DNA of 64,000 bases from Acidobacteriota bacterium (GCA_028874215.1 JAPPLF010000016.1:1-64000); one strand, 5' to 3'; counted from the first letter of the stretch, positions 8,753 through 17,934 are shown. The notes: generated by a model from the sequence alone, not told the origin. Made by a program: numbers and translations.

Positions 8753-10255
8753 ATGCCCGAAGAATCCAAACCAGGGCTTCCCCCGCCTCCGCCTTCGTTG
8801 CTTTCCCGGAGCCCCCTTCGCTGGCTGGCCTTCTTCGGTCCCGGCGCCATCATCGCTTCGGTCAACATCGGCAGCGGAGAAATCTTCTTCCCTTCCCGGA
8901 CCGGCTCAGTCTTCGGATACCGGATCCTCTGGGTCCTGCTGCTCATCGCCCTGCTCAAGTGGATCCTGGTCTACACCAGCATGCGCCACATGATCCTGAC
9001 CGGAGGCCATCCGTGCCGGCGTTGGAGTTCCATCCCCGGTCCTCCCGGATGGATGAACCTGTTCATGGTCGCGGTGGCGGTGGTTTGCTCGCCGCTCTGG
9101 TTGTGCTTCCTGGAGGGCGTGCTGGGGACCATCTGCACCTGGATCTTCGGCGTGGGAAGCCTCCACGCCTGGGCGAGTCTCTGGGTGGCGGTGGCCCTTC
9201 TGCTCCTGGCCGTCGGCCGCTACCAGTTCCTGGAAAAGGCGCAGATGTTGATTCTGGGCGTGACGGTGAGCTGCATCCTCGTCGCCGTCTTCCACGTTCG
9301 GCCCGACTGGTGGAAGGTGTTCGAAGGTTTCCTGGTGCCAGTCGCCTTGACCTATCCCGAGTGGCTTGCGCGGGAGTTGCCGGAAATGGCGGCCCGATCC
9401 CCTTGGCTGGAGATCATGGTCTATGCCGCTGCCCTCGGAGGCCAGAGTTACGACTACCTGGCGTACGTCTCCTTCCTGCGGGAGAAGAAGTGGGGTCACA
9501 GCGCATGCGGTCCGGTCACATCGGCCCGGTTGGCGAAGGCCGCGGCTCGTCCCGATGATCCCGCGCGTCTCTGGGTTCGGGCAGCGGTCATCGATACCGT
9601 GGTCAGCTTCGCCATGATCGTGTTGGTCGCCGCCTGCTTCTCGATTCTGGGAACCGTTCTCCTGCAGCCTCACTACCTGGTTCCGGACGGAGTCAACCTC
9701 CTCAATTACCAAGCCACCTTCCTCACCACATTGAGTCCGTGGCTGCTGCCTCTCTACAAGATCGGCGTCTTTTTCGCCTTCTTCGGAATCCTCTACGGTG
9801 GCCCGGAGGTGACGTACCGGCTCTTGTACGAGTTCGGGTTGACCCTGGGGAAGACCCGCTCGGAGCTGGACAATTCGAGACTGCGATGGGCCACCATTCT
9901 CTGGATCCTGCTGGGAGGCCTGGGCATCCTCTGGTTGACGCGGCTCTTCCCCCAGGTGGATCTCCTGGACATCGTGACCCCCGCCGGCATCTACACGGGT
10001 GTACTGCTCTGCGGCTTCTATTGCCTGGCCAACATCTGGTCGGATTGGAAGTTTCTGCCGGAGGAATTGAGGATGCCCCGTTTCCTGGCGGCCGCCAACC
10101 TGGTGGCCGGGCTTGCCTTCACCGCCATGGGACTCAAGGCCATCTGGGACTACGATCAGATCCGCGGATTCGTGATCCTGGCGGTGCTGCTCTCGGGATC
10201 CATGTTGGTCGCATCCCGGTGGAAACGGATCCGTCCGATTTCTGATGCTCAGTAG
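8753..10255 (+). CDS. Nramp-like membrane transporter
   Basis: 500 residues with about eleven hydrophobic segments. The first (near residue 28) reads FFGPGAIIASVNIGSGEIFF and aligns with Nramp TM1, where canonical metal transporters carry GPG...DPGN. The sixth, AAALGGQSYDYLAY near residue 225, replaces the canonical MPH motif. The protein therefore belongs to the Nramp superfamily but has lost the textbook Mn/Fe site; an Mg-type or non-metal substrate is possible. Its stop overlaps the convergent iolD stop by 7 bp. No ribosome site is seen. Confidence 0.75.
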   Translation: MPEESKPGLPPPPPSLLSRSPLRWLAFFGPGAIIASVNIGSGEIFFPSRTGSVFGYRILWVLLLIALLKWILVYTSMRHMILTGGHPCRRWSSIPGPPGWMNLFMVAVAVVCSPLWLCFLEGVLGTICTWIFGVGSLHAWASLWVAVALLLLAVGRYQFLEKAQMLILGVTVSCILVAVFHVRPDWWKVFEGFLVPVALTYPEWLARELPEMAARSPWLEIMVYAAALGGQSYDYLAYVSFLREKKWGHSACGPVTSARLAKAAARPDDPARLWVRAAVIDTVVSFAMIVLVAACFSILGTVLLQPHYLVPDGVNLLNYQATFLTTLSPWLLPLYKIGVFFAFFGILYGGPEVTYRLLYEFGLTLGKTRSELDNSRLRWATILWILLGGLGILWLTRLFPQVDLLDIVTPAGIYTGVLLCGFYCLANIWSDWKFLPEELRMPRFLAAANLVAGLAFTAMGLKAIWDYDQIRGFVILAVLLSGSMLVASRWKRIRPISDAQ

Positions 10256-12138
10256 TGGAACCGCTGGAACCGGCGTTCTTCGTCGTATTGCCTGCGCAGT
10301 TCCCGCGTCAGCGGATCGTTGCTGACCTCAGCCACCATGAAGTCCCAGAAGAGTCCTGAGGGGGGCGAGGTGGCATCCCGGGCGGTCCGGACCACGATGA
10401 CACAGGTTCCGGTTTCCTCCCTCGCTTGGCGAAGGGCCCGTTGCAGCTCCTCTCTGGTCGACACGTTGAACGTCCTGGCCCCCATGGACGCCGCATTCCC
10501 GGCGTAGTCGATCTTCAGGTAGTCCCCGTCGAGCCGTCCCGTTTCGGGATTGCGCCGGCGAAATTCATTGCCGAACGCCTGTCCGGAGCGGAGTTCCTGC
10601 AGCCCGCGGATGCATTGATAACCCCGGTTCTCGCTGACGACGACCGTCAGCTTGAGGCCTTCCTGGACTGCGGTGACCAGCTCGGTGGGGTTCATCAGGT
10701 AGGTTCCGTCGCCGATGAAGACGACCACCTCTCCTTCGGGATGAGCCATCCGGACGCCGAGGCCGGCCGGCATCTCATAGCCCATGCACGAGTAGCCGAA
10801 TTCCAGGTGGCAATGGCGCGCGCCGGTGGCGTCCCAGAATTTGAGGATGTCGCCAGGCGGGCTGCCGGCGGCGGCGATGACCGTGTCTCCGGGCCGTGAT
10901 TCTTCCTGCAAGGTCCGCACCAGTTGTGTCTGGAGCATCACTTCGCCCTGGTGCCCGTCGACCTCGCGCCGGCACACTCCCTCCCAGTCCCGGCAGATCT
11001 CGGCCACCTCCCGTCGATAGCACGGTTCGGTCTCGATCCCGGCCTCCTGAGCGGCACCGGCGAGCGCCTCGAGCGCCTCCTTCGCATCGGCCAGGAGAGG
11101 CAAGGCTCCCTGCTTGCAGGCGTCGCGGCCGCAGACGTTGATGTTGATAAAGCGAACGTCCGGATGCTGAAAACCCGATTGGGAGCCGGTGTCGAAATCG
11201 GAAAGACGGGTTCCGACGCACAGGATCAAGTCCGCTGCGGCGGCCAGCTTGGTCGCGGACGGGTTCCCGGTGGTGCCCAGACCGCCGGCCAGCAGGTCCG
11301 ACGGCCGGCCGTGGGCCCCCTTGCCGGCGTGGGTCTCCACCACGGGAAGACCGCAGCGGCGGGAGAAGCGCTCCAACTGAGCTGAGGCATCGGAATAGAT
11401 GACGCCTCCGCCGGCGATGATGAGGGGCCGCCGGGCCACCCTCAACATCTCCAAGGCCTCCCGGATCCGCTGGGCGTCGGGCAGGCGCCGCTCGATCCGC
11501 CATTCTCTCTCTTCGAAGAAATGGACCGGAAAATCGAACGCCTCCGGCTGGACGTCCTGGCACAGACTAAGGGTGACCGCACCGGTTTCCGCCGGGTCCG
11601 TCAACACCCGCATGGCTTCCGGAAGAGCGGTGAGAATCTGCTCCGGCCGGGTGATGCGGTCGAAAAAGCGGCTCACGGGGCGGAAGCAGTCGTTCACGCT
11701 CACGTCTGCGCCGGAAGGGTGCTCCAGTTGCTGCAGCACCGGGCCCTGCTTCCGATTGGCATAGATGTCCGAGGGAAAGAGGAGCACGGGCAAACGGTTG
11801 ATGGTGGCCGCCGCGGCGCCCGTGATCATGTTGGTGGCGCCGGGTCCGATGGAGGTGGTACAGGCCAGGGTGGCCAGACGGCGCTTGGCCCGGGCAAAAC
11901 CGGCCGCCGTATGCACCATGGACTGCTCGTTGCACGGCTGGAAATAGGGCAGCTCCGAACCGTACTCCTCCAACGCCTGTCCCATGCCGGTGACGTTGCC
12001 GTGGCCGAAGATGCCGAACATGGCCGGCACCAGCCGTTGCCGGATGCCATCCCGCTCGCTGTACTGCGCTTGCAGGAATTTGACGATGGCCTGAGCGGCG
12101 GTCAGCCGAGTGGTTCGTTGGTTTGCTGGAGTCATCAT
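10249..12138 (-). CDS. iolD: 3D-trihydroxycyclohexane-1,2-dione acylhydrolase (IolD)
   Basis: Opens the inositol-derived ring to 5-deoxy-glucuronate; thiamine-diphosphate dependent and cytoplasmic. 629 residues. Family signatures run from the start: FGIFGHGNVTGMGQALEEYG, the TPP-activating Glu in QPCNEQSMVHTAAGFA, TSIGPGATNMITGAAAATIN, ADVSVNDCFRPVSR, and the TPP-Mg segment FIGDGTYLMNPTELV with SENRGYQCI. ATG 12138 has AAGGA about 10 nt upstream and is preferred to GTG 12165. No other iol gene is in the window, so it may be an orphan step or act on another cyclic polyol. Confidence 0.93.
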   Translation of the reverse strand: MMTPANQRTTRLTAAQAIVKFLQAQYSERDGIRQRLVPAMFGIFGHGNVTGMGQALEEYGSELPYFQPCNEQSMVHTAAGFARAKRRLATLACTTSIGPGATNMITGAAAATINRLPVLLFPSDIYANRKQGPVLQQLEHPSGADVSVNDCFRPVSRFFDRITRPEQILTALPEAMRVLTDPAETGAVTLSLCQDVQPEAFDFPVHFFEEREWRIERRLPDAQRIREALEMLRVARRPLIIAGGGVIYSDASAQLERFSRRCGLPVVETHAGKGAHGRPSDLLAGGLGTTGNPSATKLAAAADLILCVGTRLSDFDTGSQSGFQHPDVRFININVCGRDACKQGALPLLADAKEALEALAGAAQEAGIETEPCYRREVAEICRDWEGVCRREVDGHQGEVMLQTQLVRTLQEESRPGDTVIAAAGSPPGDILKFWDATGARHCHLEFGYSCMGYEMPAGLGVRMAHPEGEVVVFIGDGTYLMNPTELVTAVQEGLKLTVVVSENRGYQCIRGLQELRSGQAFGNEFRRRNPETGRLDGDYLKIDYAGNAASMGARTFNVSTREELQRALRQAREETGTCVIVVRTARDATSPPSGLFWDFMVAEVSNDPLTRELRRQYDEERRFQRFHY

Positions 12139-12250
12139 CGGTTCGTGTCCTTTCCGGCCGGTCACCGGCAGGGTCGTCCTGCGGTCGGGTCAATCCTATG
12201 ATAGATTCCGAGTCGCCACCAAGATGGGCCGACAGCCGGAGGCCGTTCAC

Positions 12251-13336
12251 ATGATTCGCAAGCTGGGTACCGGAATCGGGTTCGCGTTGGGCCTCCTTTT
12301 TCTCGTGGAGGGCGTGGCGTGGCTGCTGCTTTCCCTGGGCTCCGGCCCGGCCTCGGGCTTCCTGGTGTCTCGCGGCGGCGAGTTTCACCGGCGCTTGGCC
12401 AAGGTGTTCGTGGGGACCTCCCGGGGCACGCTGGCCGTGGACCCGCATCTGGGCTACGCTGCCGAGCCCGCATTTCAGGTCTTCGGAGCCGGAGAAGGAG
12501 AGGGTGTACTGCGCATCGTGGCCCTGGGAGGCTCCACCACCGATCCCTACAACCAGGGACACTGGTCGGGAGCTCTCTCGGAGCTCCTGGTCAATGAGGG
12601 AATCCCCGCGCGCATCTACAACGGGGGCGTGGGCAGCTACTCCACCAACCAGGAGGTGATCAAGCTGATCCGGGACGCCTTGGCGCTGAACCCTCACGTG
12701 GTGATCTCGGTGGACGGGGTCAACGATCTGGGGTTGGTCAAGTCCATCACCCCGTTCACTCCCATGGTGAACCATCCGCAGCAGGCGATCATGGAATACG
12801 TGGTCGGTTCCGCATCGCAGAGCCTGTTTCTGCCCAATTTGGCCCGTTTGCTGGGATCCGGCGAGAACATCCTGCAGCCACCTCATTGGGGTCATCCGAA
12901 CGAAATGAAAGCGGAGGAGGTGTGGGAGAAGCACCTGCGCATCATGAACGCCGTCTCCGGGGAGTTCGGCATACGGTACATGGCAGTGCTGCAGCCCATT
13001 ATGGGTTTCGGAAGCTATGATCCGTCTCCCCGCGAAGAAGAGATGTGGGAGGAGCGGAAGCAGCGGCCGCGTCCGGATGAGACGCCCTACCACGTGGCGC
13101 TGACCCGATACTACGAGGCGGCCCAGGTTCGCTGCCACCAGATTCCCTACTGCGCCGATCTGACCGGGATCTACGCCGGGAAGACGGATCTCTACAACGA
13201 TCCCCGGCATCCCAACCCCGAGGGCTATCGACTGTTGGGAGAGGCCATCTTCAAGGAACTTCGGGACCGCGGCCTGCTGTCTCCGACCCAGGATGCTGAA
13301 TCCGATCCGCAAGGAGGCGACGCAGATACACGCTAA
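12251..13336 (+). CDS. Membrane-anchored SGNH/GDSL hydrolase
   Basis: 361 residues. A single N-terminal hydrophobic segment (GFALGLLFLVEGVAWLLLSL) anchors the protein, and the catalytic domain follows. SGNH blocks are visible: GGSTTDPY (Ser nucleophile), the Gly in VGSYSTNQE, GVNDL (Asn) and DPRHPNPEGYRLLGE (Asp and His). Esterase or deacetylase activity on an extracytoplasmic glycan or lipid is likely; the substrate is unknown. ATG 12251 has GGAGG 8 nt upstream, better than upstream in-frame starts. Its 3' end overlaps the Tat amidohydrolase by 44 bp, so the two are probably cotranslated. Confidence 0.85.
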   Translation: MIRKLGTGIGFALGLLFLVEGVAWLLLSLGSGPASGFLVSRGGEFHRRLAKVFVGTSRGTLAVDPHLGYAAEPAFQVFGAGEGEGVLRIVALGGSTTDPYNQGHWSGALSELLVNEGIPARIYNGGVGSYSTNQEVIKLIRDALALNPHVVISVDGVNDLGLVKSITPFTPMVNHPQQAIMEYVVGSASQSLFLPNLARLLGSGENILQPPHWGHPNEMKAEEVWEKHLRIMNAVSGEFGIRYMAVLQPIMGFGSYDPSPREEEMWEERKQRPRPDETPYHVALTRYYEAAQVRCHQIPYCADLTGIYAGKTDLYNDPRHPNPEGYRLLGEAIFKELRDRGLLSPTQDAESDPQGGDADTR

Positions 13337-14534
13337 ACGCGGCTCCAGACCTAAATCCGAGCCAGACAGCCGGAACGTCGGCCGGAGGCGGTTCCTGTCC
13401 ACGGGCGCCGGTGTCCTGGCGGCCACCCGGCTGAAGCGGACCGTTTCCGCCCGCCCCCAGGAAGGAACCCCGGCCCGAAAACCTTCCATCCGGACCCGTG
13501 AAGGAGAAAACCCTCCCCGGACGCTGGAAGGCCTGGACCTGCAAATCTGGGAAGAGGAGCTCGCGGACTTCGTTCCCACCCGGATCTTCGACGCTCATTG
13601 CCATATCTACCGGGCCGGCTTCGACCTGAACTACCGGGCGGCGCTTTCCGGAATAGAGGATTTCAAGACCGAAACCGTCTGGACCGACTGCGGTATCGAC
13701 ACGGTGCGCCAAGTCGAAAGCGTCCTGATGCCGGGCCGCAAGATCACGCACCTGGCGTTTCCGTTTCCCTTCTACCGGTGTGATTTCCGGAAGTCGAACG
13801 AATTCACCGGCCAAGAGGTCCGGAAGGAGCCCGGGTCCGCCGGGCTGATGCTGGTGGAGCCGTCCATTTCCGCACATGAGGTGGAGGAAACGATCCTGAA
13901 GCATCGGCTCTTGGGCCTGAAACCCTATCCCCGGTATTGCCCGCCCCGGGATTCTGGATGCCGGATCACTGACTTCCTGCCCGAGCACCAGATCGCAGTG
14001 GCCGACCGCTACGGGCTGCTCATCATGCTCCACGTGGGCATGAAGAAGTCTTTCGCCGATCCCAGAAACGTGAGCGACATGCTCCGATTGGCCGACCGCT
14101 ATCCCCGGGCCCGTTGGATTCTGGCTCACAGCGCGCGCAGCTTCTCACCGTACCCCATCGAAAGGGCCGCCCCCGCTTTCCGCGGGCTTCCCAACATCTG
14201 GTACGAAGTCTCTGCCGTCTGCTGCATGGAGTCCTTCGACGTGCTCTTCTCTCAGGTGGACACGGACCGGATCCTGTATGGGGCCGACTCGGGCGACGTG
14301 GCCTTCTCCCGGGGGAAGATCGTCTTCTATGGGTCGAGCTGGGGAGACCTGACTCCCTCCACCAACAAACTGGGGGGAGAATTGACGTATTTGCTCTACG
14401 AGCAGTTGCGGGCCATGCGGCGGGCGGCGATCCGGCTGGGCCTGACCGGAGAACAGCTCCAGGACATCTTCTTCAACACGGGAGACCGCCTGGTCCGGTC
14501 CGTTGCCGCGTCGATGCGGGACAAATTCCAATAA
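13293..14534 (+). CDS. Tat-exported amidohydrolase (amidohydrolase_2 family)
   Basis: 413 residues. A twin-arginine signal (GRRRFLSTGAGVLAA) precedes a metal-dependent TIM barrel. FDAHCHIY provides the HxH on strand 1, LHVG and LAHSARSF the later His, and YGADSGD the strand-8 Asp. Members hydrolyse or decarboxylate carboxylic acids and lactones; here the reaction is unassigned. ATG 13293 lacks a ribosome site. Within the frame, AAGGAGG (13312-13318) lies 8 nt before an ATA codon at 13326. A secreted form of this usually cytosolic family is uncommon. It is followed 13 bp later by the propeller protein. Confidence 0.8.
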   Translation: MLNPIRKEATQIHAKRGSRPKSEPDSRNVGRRRFLSTGAGVLAATRLKRTVSARPQEGTPARKPSIRTREGENPPRTLEGLDLQIWEEELADFVPTRIFDAHCHIYRAGFDLNYRAALSGIEDFKTETVWTDCGIDTVRQVESVLMPGRKITHLAFPFPFYRCDFRKSNEFTGQEVRKEPGSAGLMLVEPSISAHEVEETILKHRLLGLKPYPRYCPPRDSGCRITDFLPEHQIAVADRYGLLIMLHVGMKKSFADPRNVSDMLRLADRYPRARWILAHSARSFSPYPIERAAPAFRGLPNIWYEVSAVCCMESFDVLFSQVDTDRILYGADSGDVAFSRGKIVFYGSSWGDLTPSTNKLGGELTYLLYEQLRAMRRAAIRLGLTGEQLQDIFFNTGDRLVRSVAASMRDKFQ

Positions 14535-14547
14535 GGGGAACCATCCG

Positions 14548-16116
14548 ATGAAAACGAGCTGCATGGCTTGTCCCCGGGCGGCGACAACCACGGTCATCAT
14601 TTTGAGTGTTGTACTGAACCTCTCCGCCTCGCAACACGAGCACCAGTGGACCATTCGGGGCTCCTACTCGATTCTTCCCACCGAGCCGCTGGAGATCGGT
14701 CACGAACGCCAGCTCCTGATGGACAACCACGTGGTCGAGGATGTGCGGGCCCTTCGCCGTAAGGTCCATCAACCGGAAAAACACCCCTCCAATCCGCTCT
14801 TCTCGACCGGATCGAAGGACCTCAATCCGGACACGACGGTCACCTATGTGAGCGTTCTCCGAGACCCGGACAGCGGTCTCTACCGCCTGTGGGATTCCAG
14901 TAGCGTATTGATCGAGATCCCCACTCCACCCGGCTTCTACTGGTTGAGCCGCGCCCGCTACTACGAGTCCAAAGATGGCCTCCAGTGGACCGCCCCCAAG
15001 CTGGGACTGGTTGAGGTCGACGGTTCCAAGGCCAACAACGTCTTCAAAGGGGGCGACAAGATCAGTTTCGACAGCGTGGGCGTGATCCCGACCCCTCCCA
15101 AATGGCGGGATCAGGGTCGGTACCTGATGATCTACAACCTGAGTCCCGCCGGACGCGATCCCCATCCTGAATTGATCGCGGGTGGCCAGGAACTCCGGGT
15201 GGCCTTCAGTGACGACGGCTACCGCTGGACCGACCAGAAGGAGAACCCTATCTTCCGGGGCCAGAGCGACACCGCCAACAACCTGACCTACAACCCCGAG
15301 CGCGGCGTCGTCATGTATTACCGCCGACCGCCCATCAACGCCGGCGAGATCCGGCGCATCGCCTATTCCGAAAGCGCCGACCTGCTCAACTGGAGCCAGC
15401 CCGAGCATGTCGTGGTTCCCGACGAACTGGATCCCTACTCTCTCTATTGCATGCCGGTCGTGCGGTACCAGGGGGTCTACCTCGGGTTTCTCCACATGTT
15501 CTACCTGCGGCCCCCATTCCAGCGGGAGGGAGACATCGAGAAGAAGCTGAAGATCGACGTCCAGCTCGCCTGGAGCCGGGACGGCAGGAACTGGGAACGC
15601 CATCCGGAACGTCCCATCTTCCTGGAGACGGGGCCTGACGGCTCCTACGACCGGGGCCGAGTCTACGTCGCCAAGGGACTCGTCGAACGCGAGGACCGGG
15701 TCGACCTCTATTACTCCGGACACGAGAGCCTGCACATTTCCCGCGACGTCCGGCCCGGGGACGGCCACATCTGCCTGGCGTCGCTACGCCGCGACGGATT
15801 CGTTTCGTTGAAGGCTGCCGATCAGGGGAGCATGTTGACGCGGCCCCTCCGGCACCCGGGCGGCCGTCTGCGAATCAACGCCCGGACGGAAGATGGGGGC
15901 TCCGTCCGAGTGGAGGTCCGCCGCGGTGACGGAGAGCATGACGGGCTGCGGTTCAAGGAATGGTCGGGCGACCGGTGCCGGCCCTTCAGCGGAGACTCCA
16001 CGAACCACACGGTCGCCTGGGAGGGTTCCGCCGGCCCCGCCCCCCTCAAGGACCAGGCGATCCGGCTGGAATTCCACTTGGAGAAAGCGGAGCTCTTTTC
16101 CTTCTGGTTCGAGTAA
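14548..16116 (+). CDS. Secreted propeller protein, paralogue of 7108 gene
   Basis: 522 residues from ATG 14548 (AAGGGGA 7 nt upstream); the in-frame extension to 14503 overlaps the preceding gene and lacks a ribosome site. The N-terminus has a signal peptide (TTTVIILSVVLNLSAS). The mature protein begins with LEIGHERQLLMDNHVVE, matching IGSQRQLFIDDHVVE of the 7108 gene, and ends LEFHLEKAELFSFWFE, matching its C-terminal module. The middle has GH32/43-type propeller features such as YYESKDGLQWT and AFSDDGYRWT. Function unknown, presumably glycan-directed. It converges on the TIM-barrel gene, with 18 bp between stops. Confidence 0.65.
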   Translation: MKTSCMACPRAATTTVIILSVVLNLSASQHEHQWTIRGSYSILPTEPLEIGHERQLLMDNHVVEDVRALRRKVHQPEKHPSNPLFSTGSKDLNPDTTVTYVSVLRDPDSGLYRLWDSSSVLIEIPTPPGFYWLSRARYYESKDGLQWTAPKLGLVEVDGSKANNVFKGGDKISFDSVGVIPTPPKWRDQGRYLMIYNLSPAGRDPHPELIAGGQELRVAFSDDGYRWTDQKENPIFRGQSDTANNLTYNPERGVVMYYRRPPINAGEIRRIAYSESADLLNWSQPEHVVVPDELDPYSLYCMPVVRYQGVYLGFLHMFYLRPPFQREGDIEKKLKIDVQLAWSRDGRNWERHPERPIFLETGPDGSYDRGRVYVAKGLVEREDRVDLYYSGHESLHISRDVRPGDGHICLASLRRDGFVSLKAADQGSMLTRPLRHPGGRLRINARTEDGGSVRVEVRRGDGEHDGLRFKEWSGDRCRPFSGDSTNHTVAWEGSAGPAPLKDQAIRLEFHLEKAELFSFWFE

Positions 16117-16134
16117 CCGGCTTGGACGTTGCCG

Positions 16135-17856
16135 TCAGGCGCTGTCTTCGGACCGGAACCGCACCCAAAGCTGGGCATTCACCAGTTGGAGCGGGCCCCC
16201 GGTCTTGAATGGATCGTCGCTGGACGCCACCAGCAACTCCAGTTCGTTATCCCCCAGATTCAGTGGAGGGGCGGCCAGGAGATAAGTCACCTGGTGGGCC
16301 TTGAAGTGATAGTGGCCGTGGGGAGACACGGTTCCGTCCGCCTCGTGGCGATGCTCGTGCGAATGGGCATACCCGATCCGGACGGCCTCTCCCGCTCCTG
16401 CGGAATGCCCGTTGACGGTCAACTCCAACCCGCCTTCCTGCAGATGTCCGTGCACCGTCAGCTCCAGCCGTAGTTCCTGGAGCGTGCCGTCTTTCGCGGC
16501 CGCCTGGACGTCGTCTCCCAACGGAAGTGGAAGATTTGCTGTGCGGCCGGGTGTCAGGTGCAGCGGCAGGGGAGGCTCGGCCGTAACGTGCCTGTAGTGG
16601 ATGAACACCGAACTGTCGACACAGTAAAGCTTGTCCCTGCCTTCCAACGTATCAACCTCGCCCACGTCGTTCAGACAGGCATAGACACGATTACGGGTCG
16701 CGGCGAGCTCCTCCGGGGTATCCACGGAGTAGGGGTCGAAGGGTGTGGCCAGATTCCAGAAGTGGATGCCGTCGGCTCCGGCGCGGTGCCAACGGGCCGC
16801 CAGCGCCCGGTTCCCTTCCCGGCACCAGGCCGGGGCGCAGCTCCATGGCTTCTGATTGATGCAGGGGTAGACCCGCACGTCGTGTTCGTGGGCCGTTTGG
16901 ACGAAGTGTTCGACGTCCAACGTGCTCGACGCATAACCGCCGCCGGCGATGATCAGGTCCACCAGGTCGTTGGCCATCCAGGCCTCCACGTCCATGCCCA
17001 GGTGGATCGCCTGCTCGAAGGTATCGGGGACCCGGGCCGACAGCAGCAGGGGTCTCCCGCGCCGCGCCGCGGCTGCATCGGCCATCTTTCGAATCCGGGC
17101 CATGAAGCCGGTCATGATCGCCGTCTCTTCCGGAGTCGCCGGTTCGCCGCGCATGCAGCGGCTGAAGAACATGGGATGCCGGAAGTAGTCCATCTCGAAG
17201 CCGTCCACGTCGAACCCCTCGCAGACCTCCCGGACGATGGTGAACTGGCGGTCCCGCGCGGCCTCATGCGAGAAGTCGTACGCTGTCACGTACAACTGCA
17301 GGTGGGAAAGTGTCCCCTGCGTGTCCACCAGCAGCTCGGGGTGCTGGCTCTTGAAGGGGTGCATGAGGTTTCTCATGATGCTGTCGTGGCAGTCGTTCAT
17401 GCTCATGTGGGCGAAGGCTTCCATCCCGTTTTCGTGGGCGAAGTCGATGACCAACTGCAGCGGGTCGTGTCCCGCGTCCACCAGCGCCTTGTGATTCTTG
17501 GCCCAGGCCTGATCGGTGACCGAAGTCCCGCCGGCCGCGGCGTAGAGCCTTTTCCGAGCCTTGCTGATGTAGGCCGGACTGTGAGCGTAGACGGCGTAGG
17601 TGATGGCGTCGACCTGCGTCCCGACCAGCGGCTTGAGCCGGGGCGCCAGGAATCCCTCGGGCGTGTCGCTTCCTGCGTGGGAAAGACCGTAGTTGTCATC
17701 CACGAAGATGATTCGCCGGCGCCGGCGGGCTGCCTCCAACCGGTCCAGCTTGGCTTGGGACGGGCCGGGAATCTCCTCGCCTCCCCTGCACCCGGCCGCC
17801 CACCCGGCCGCTCCGCCGATCGTGGCCGCAATGGCTTCCCTTCGCGTGAGACTCAT
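16135..17856 (-). CDS. Exported TIM-barrel protein with His-rich C-terminal domain
   Basis: 573 residues, paralogous to the gene at 3074 (RRIIFVDDNYG, GMEAFAHMSMNDCHD, VDGFEMDYFRH, GADGIHFWNL). The N-terminus combines a twin-arginine-like TRREAIAATIGG with a lipobox WAAGC, so a Tat-exported lipoprotein is likely. The C-terminal beta domain has two tandem LELTV-x-GH units and then a segment (about residues 496-521) with eight His in 26 residues, suggesting metal binding. GGAGG lies 5 nt before the ATG. Catalytic residues and substrate are unknown. Confidence 0.65.
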   Translation of the reverse strand: MSLTRREAIAATIGGAAGWAAGCRGGEEIPGPSQAKLDRLEAARRRRRIIFVDDNYGLSHAGSDTPEGFLAPRLKPLVGTQVDAITYAVYAHSPAYISKARKRLYAAAGGTSVTDQAWAKNHKALVDAGHDPLQLVIDFAHENGMEAFAHMSMNDCHDSIMRNLMHPFKSQHPELLVDTQGTLSHLQLYVTAYDFSHEAARDRQFTIVREVCEGFDVDGFEMDYFRHPMFFSRCMRGEPATPEETAIMTGFMARIRKMADAAAARRGRPLLLSARVPDTFEQAIHLGMDVEAWMANDLVDLIIAGGGYASSTLDVEHFVQTAHEHDVRVYPCINQKPWSCAPAWCREGNRALAARWHRAGADGIHFWNLATPFDPYSVDTPEELAATRNRVYACLNDVGEVDTLEGRDKLYCVDSSVFIHYRHVTAEPPLPLHLTPGRTANLPLPLGDDVQAAAKDGTLQELRLELTVHGHLQEGGLELTVNGHSAGAGEAVRIGYAHSHEHRHEADGTVSPHGHYHFKAHQVTYLLAAPPLNLGDNELELLVASSDDPFKTGGPLQLVNAQLWVRFRSEDSA

Positions 17857-17934
17857 CTCATCCTCCCTGAGATTGAAGATGGCCGGAGAATATCCGCCAA
17901 TACTCGATTCAGTCCATACCTGGTGGCTTCCCGA

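Noticed and set aside
7585-9558. 657-codon plus-strand open frame
   Set aside because: Antisense to the propeller gene and out of frame with the Nramp-like gene; no recognisable protein.
11567-13579. 670-codon minus-strand open frame
   Set aside because: Shadow of the SGNH hydrolase and of IolD in another frame.
16390-16470. Tandem LELTV-x-GH units as a DNA repeat array
   Set aside because: Only two imperfect units; a protein-level strand repeat, not a DNA repeat element.
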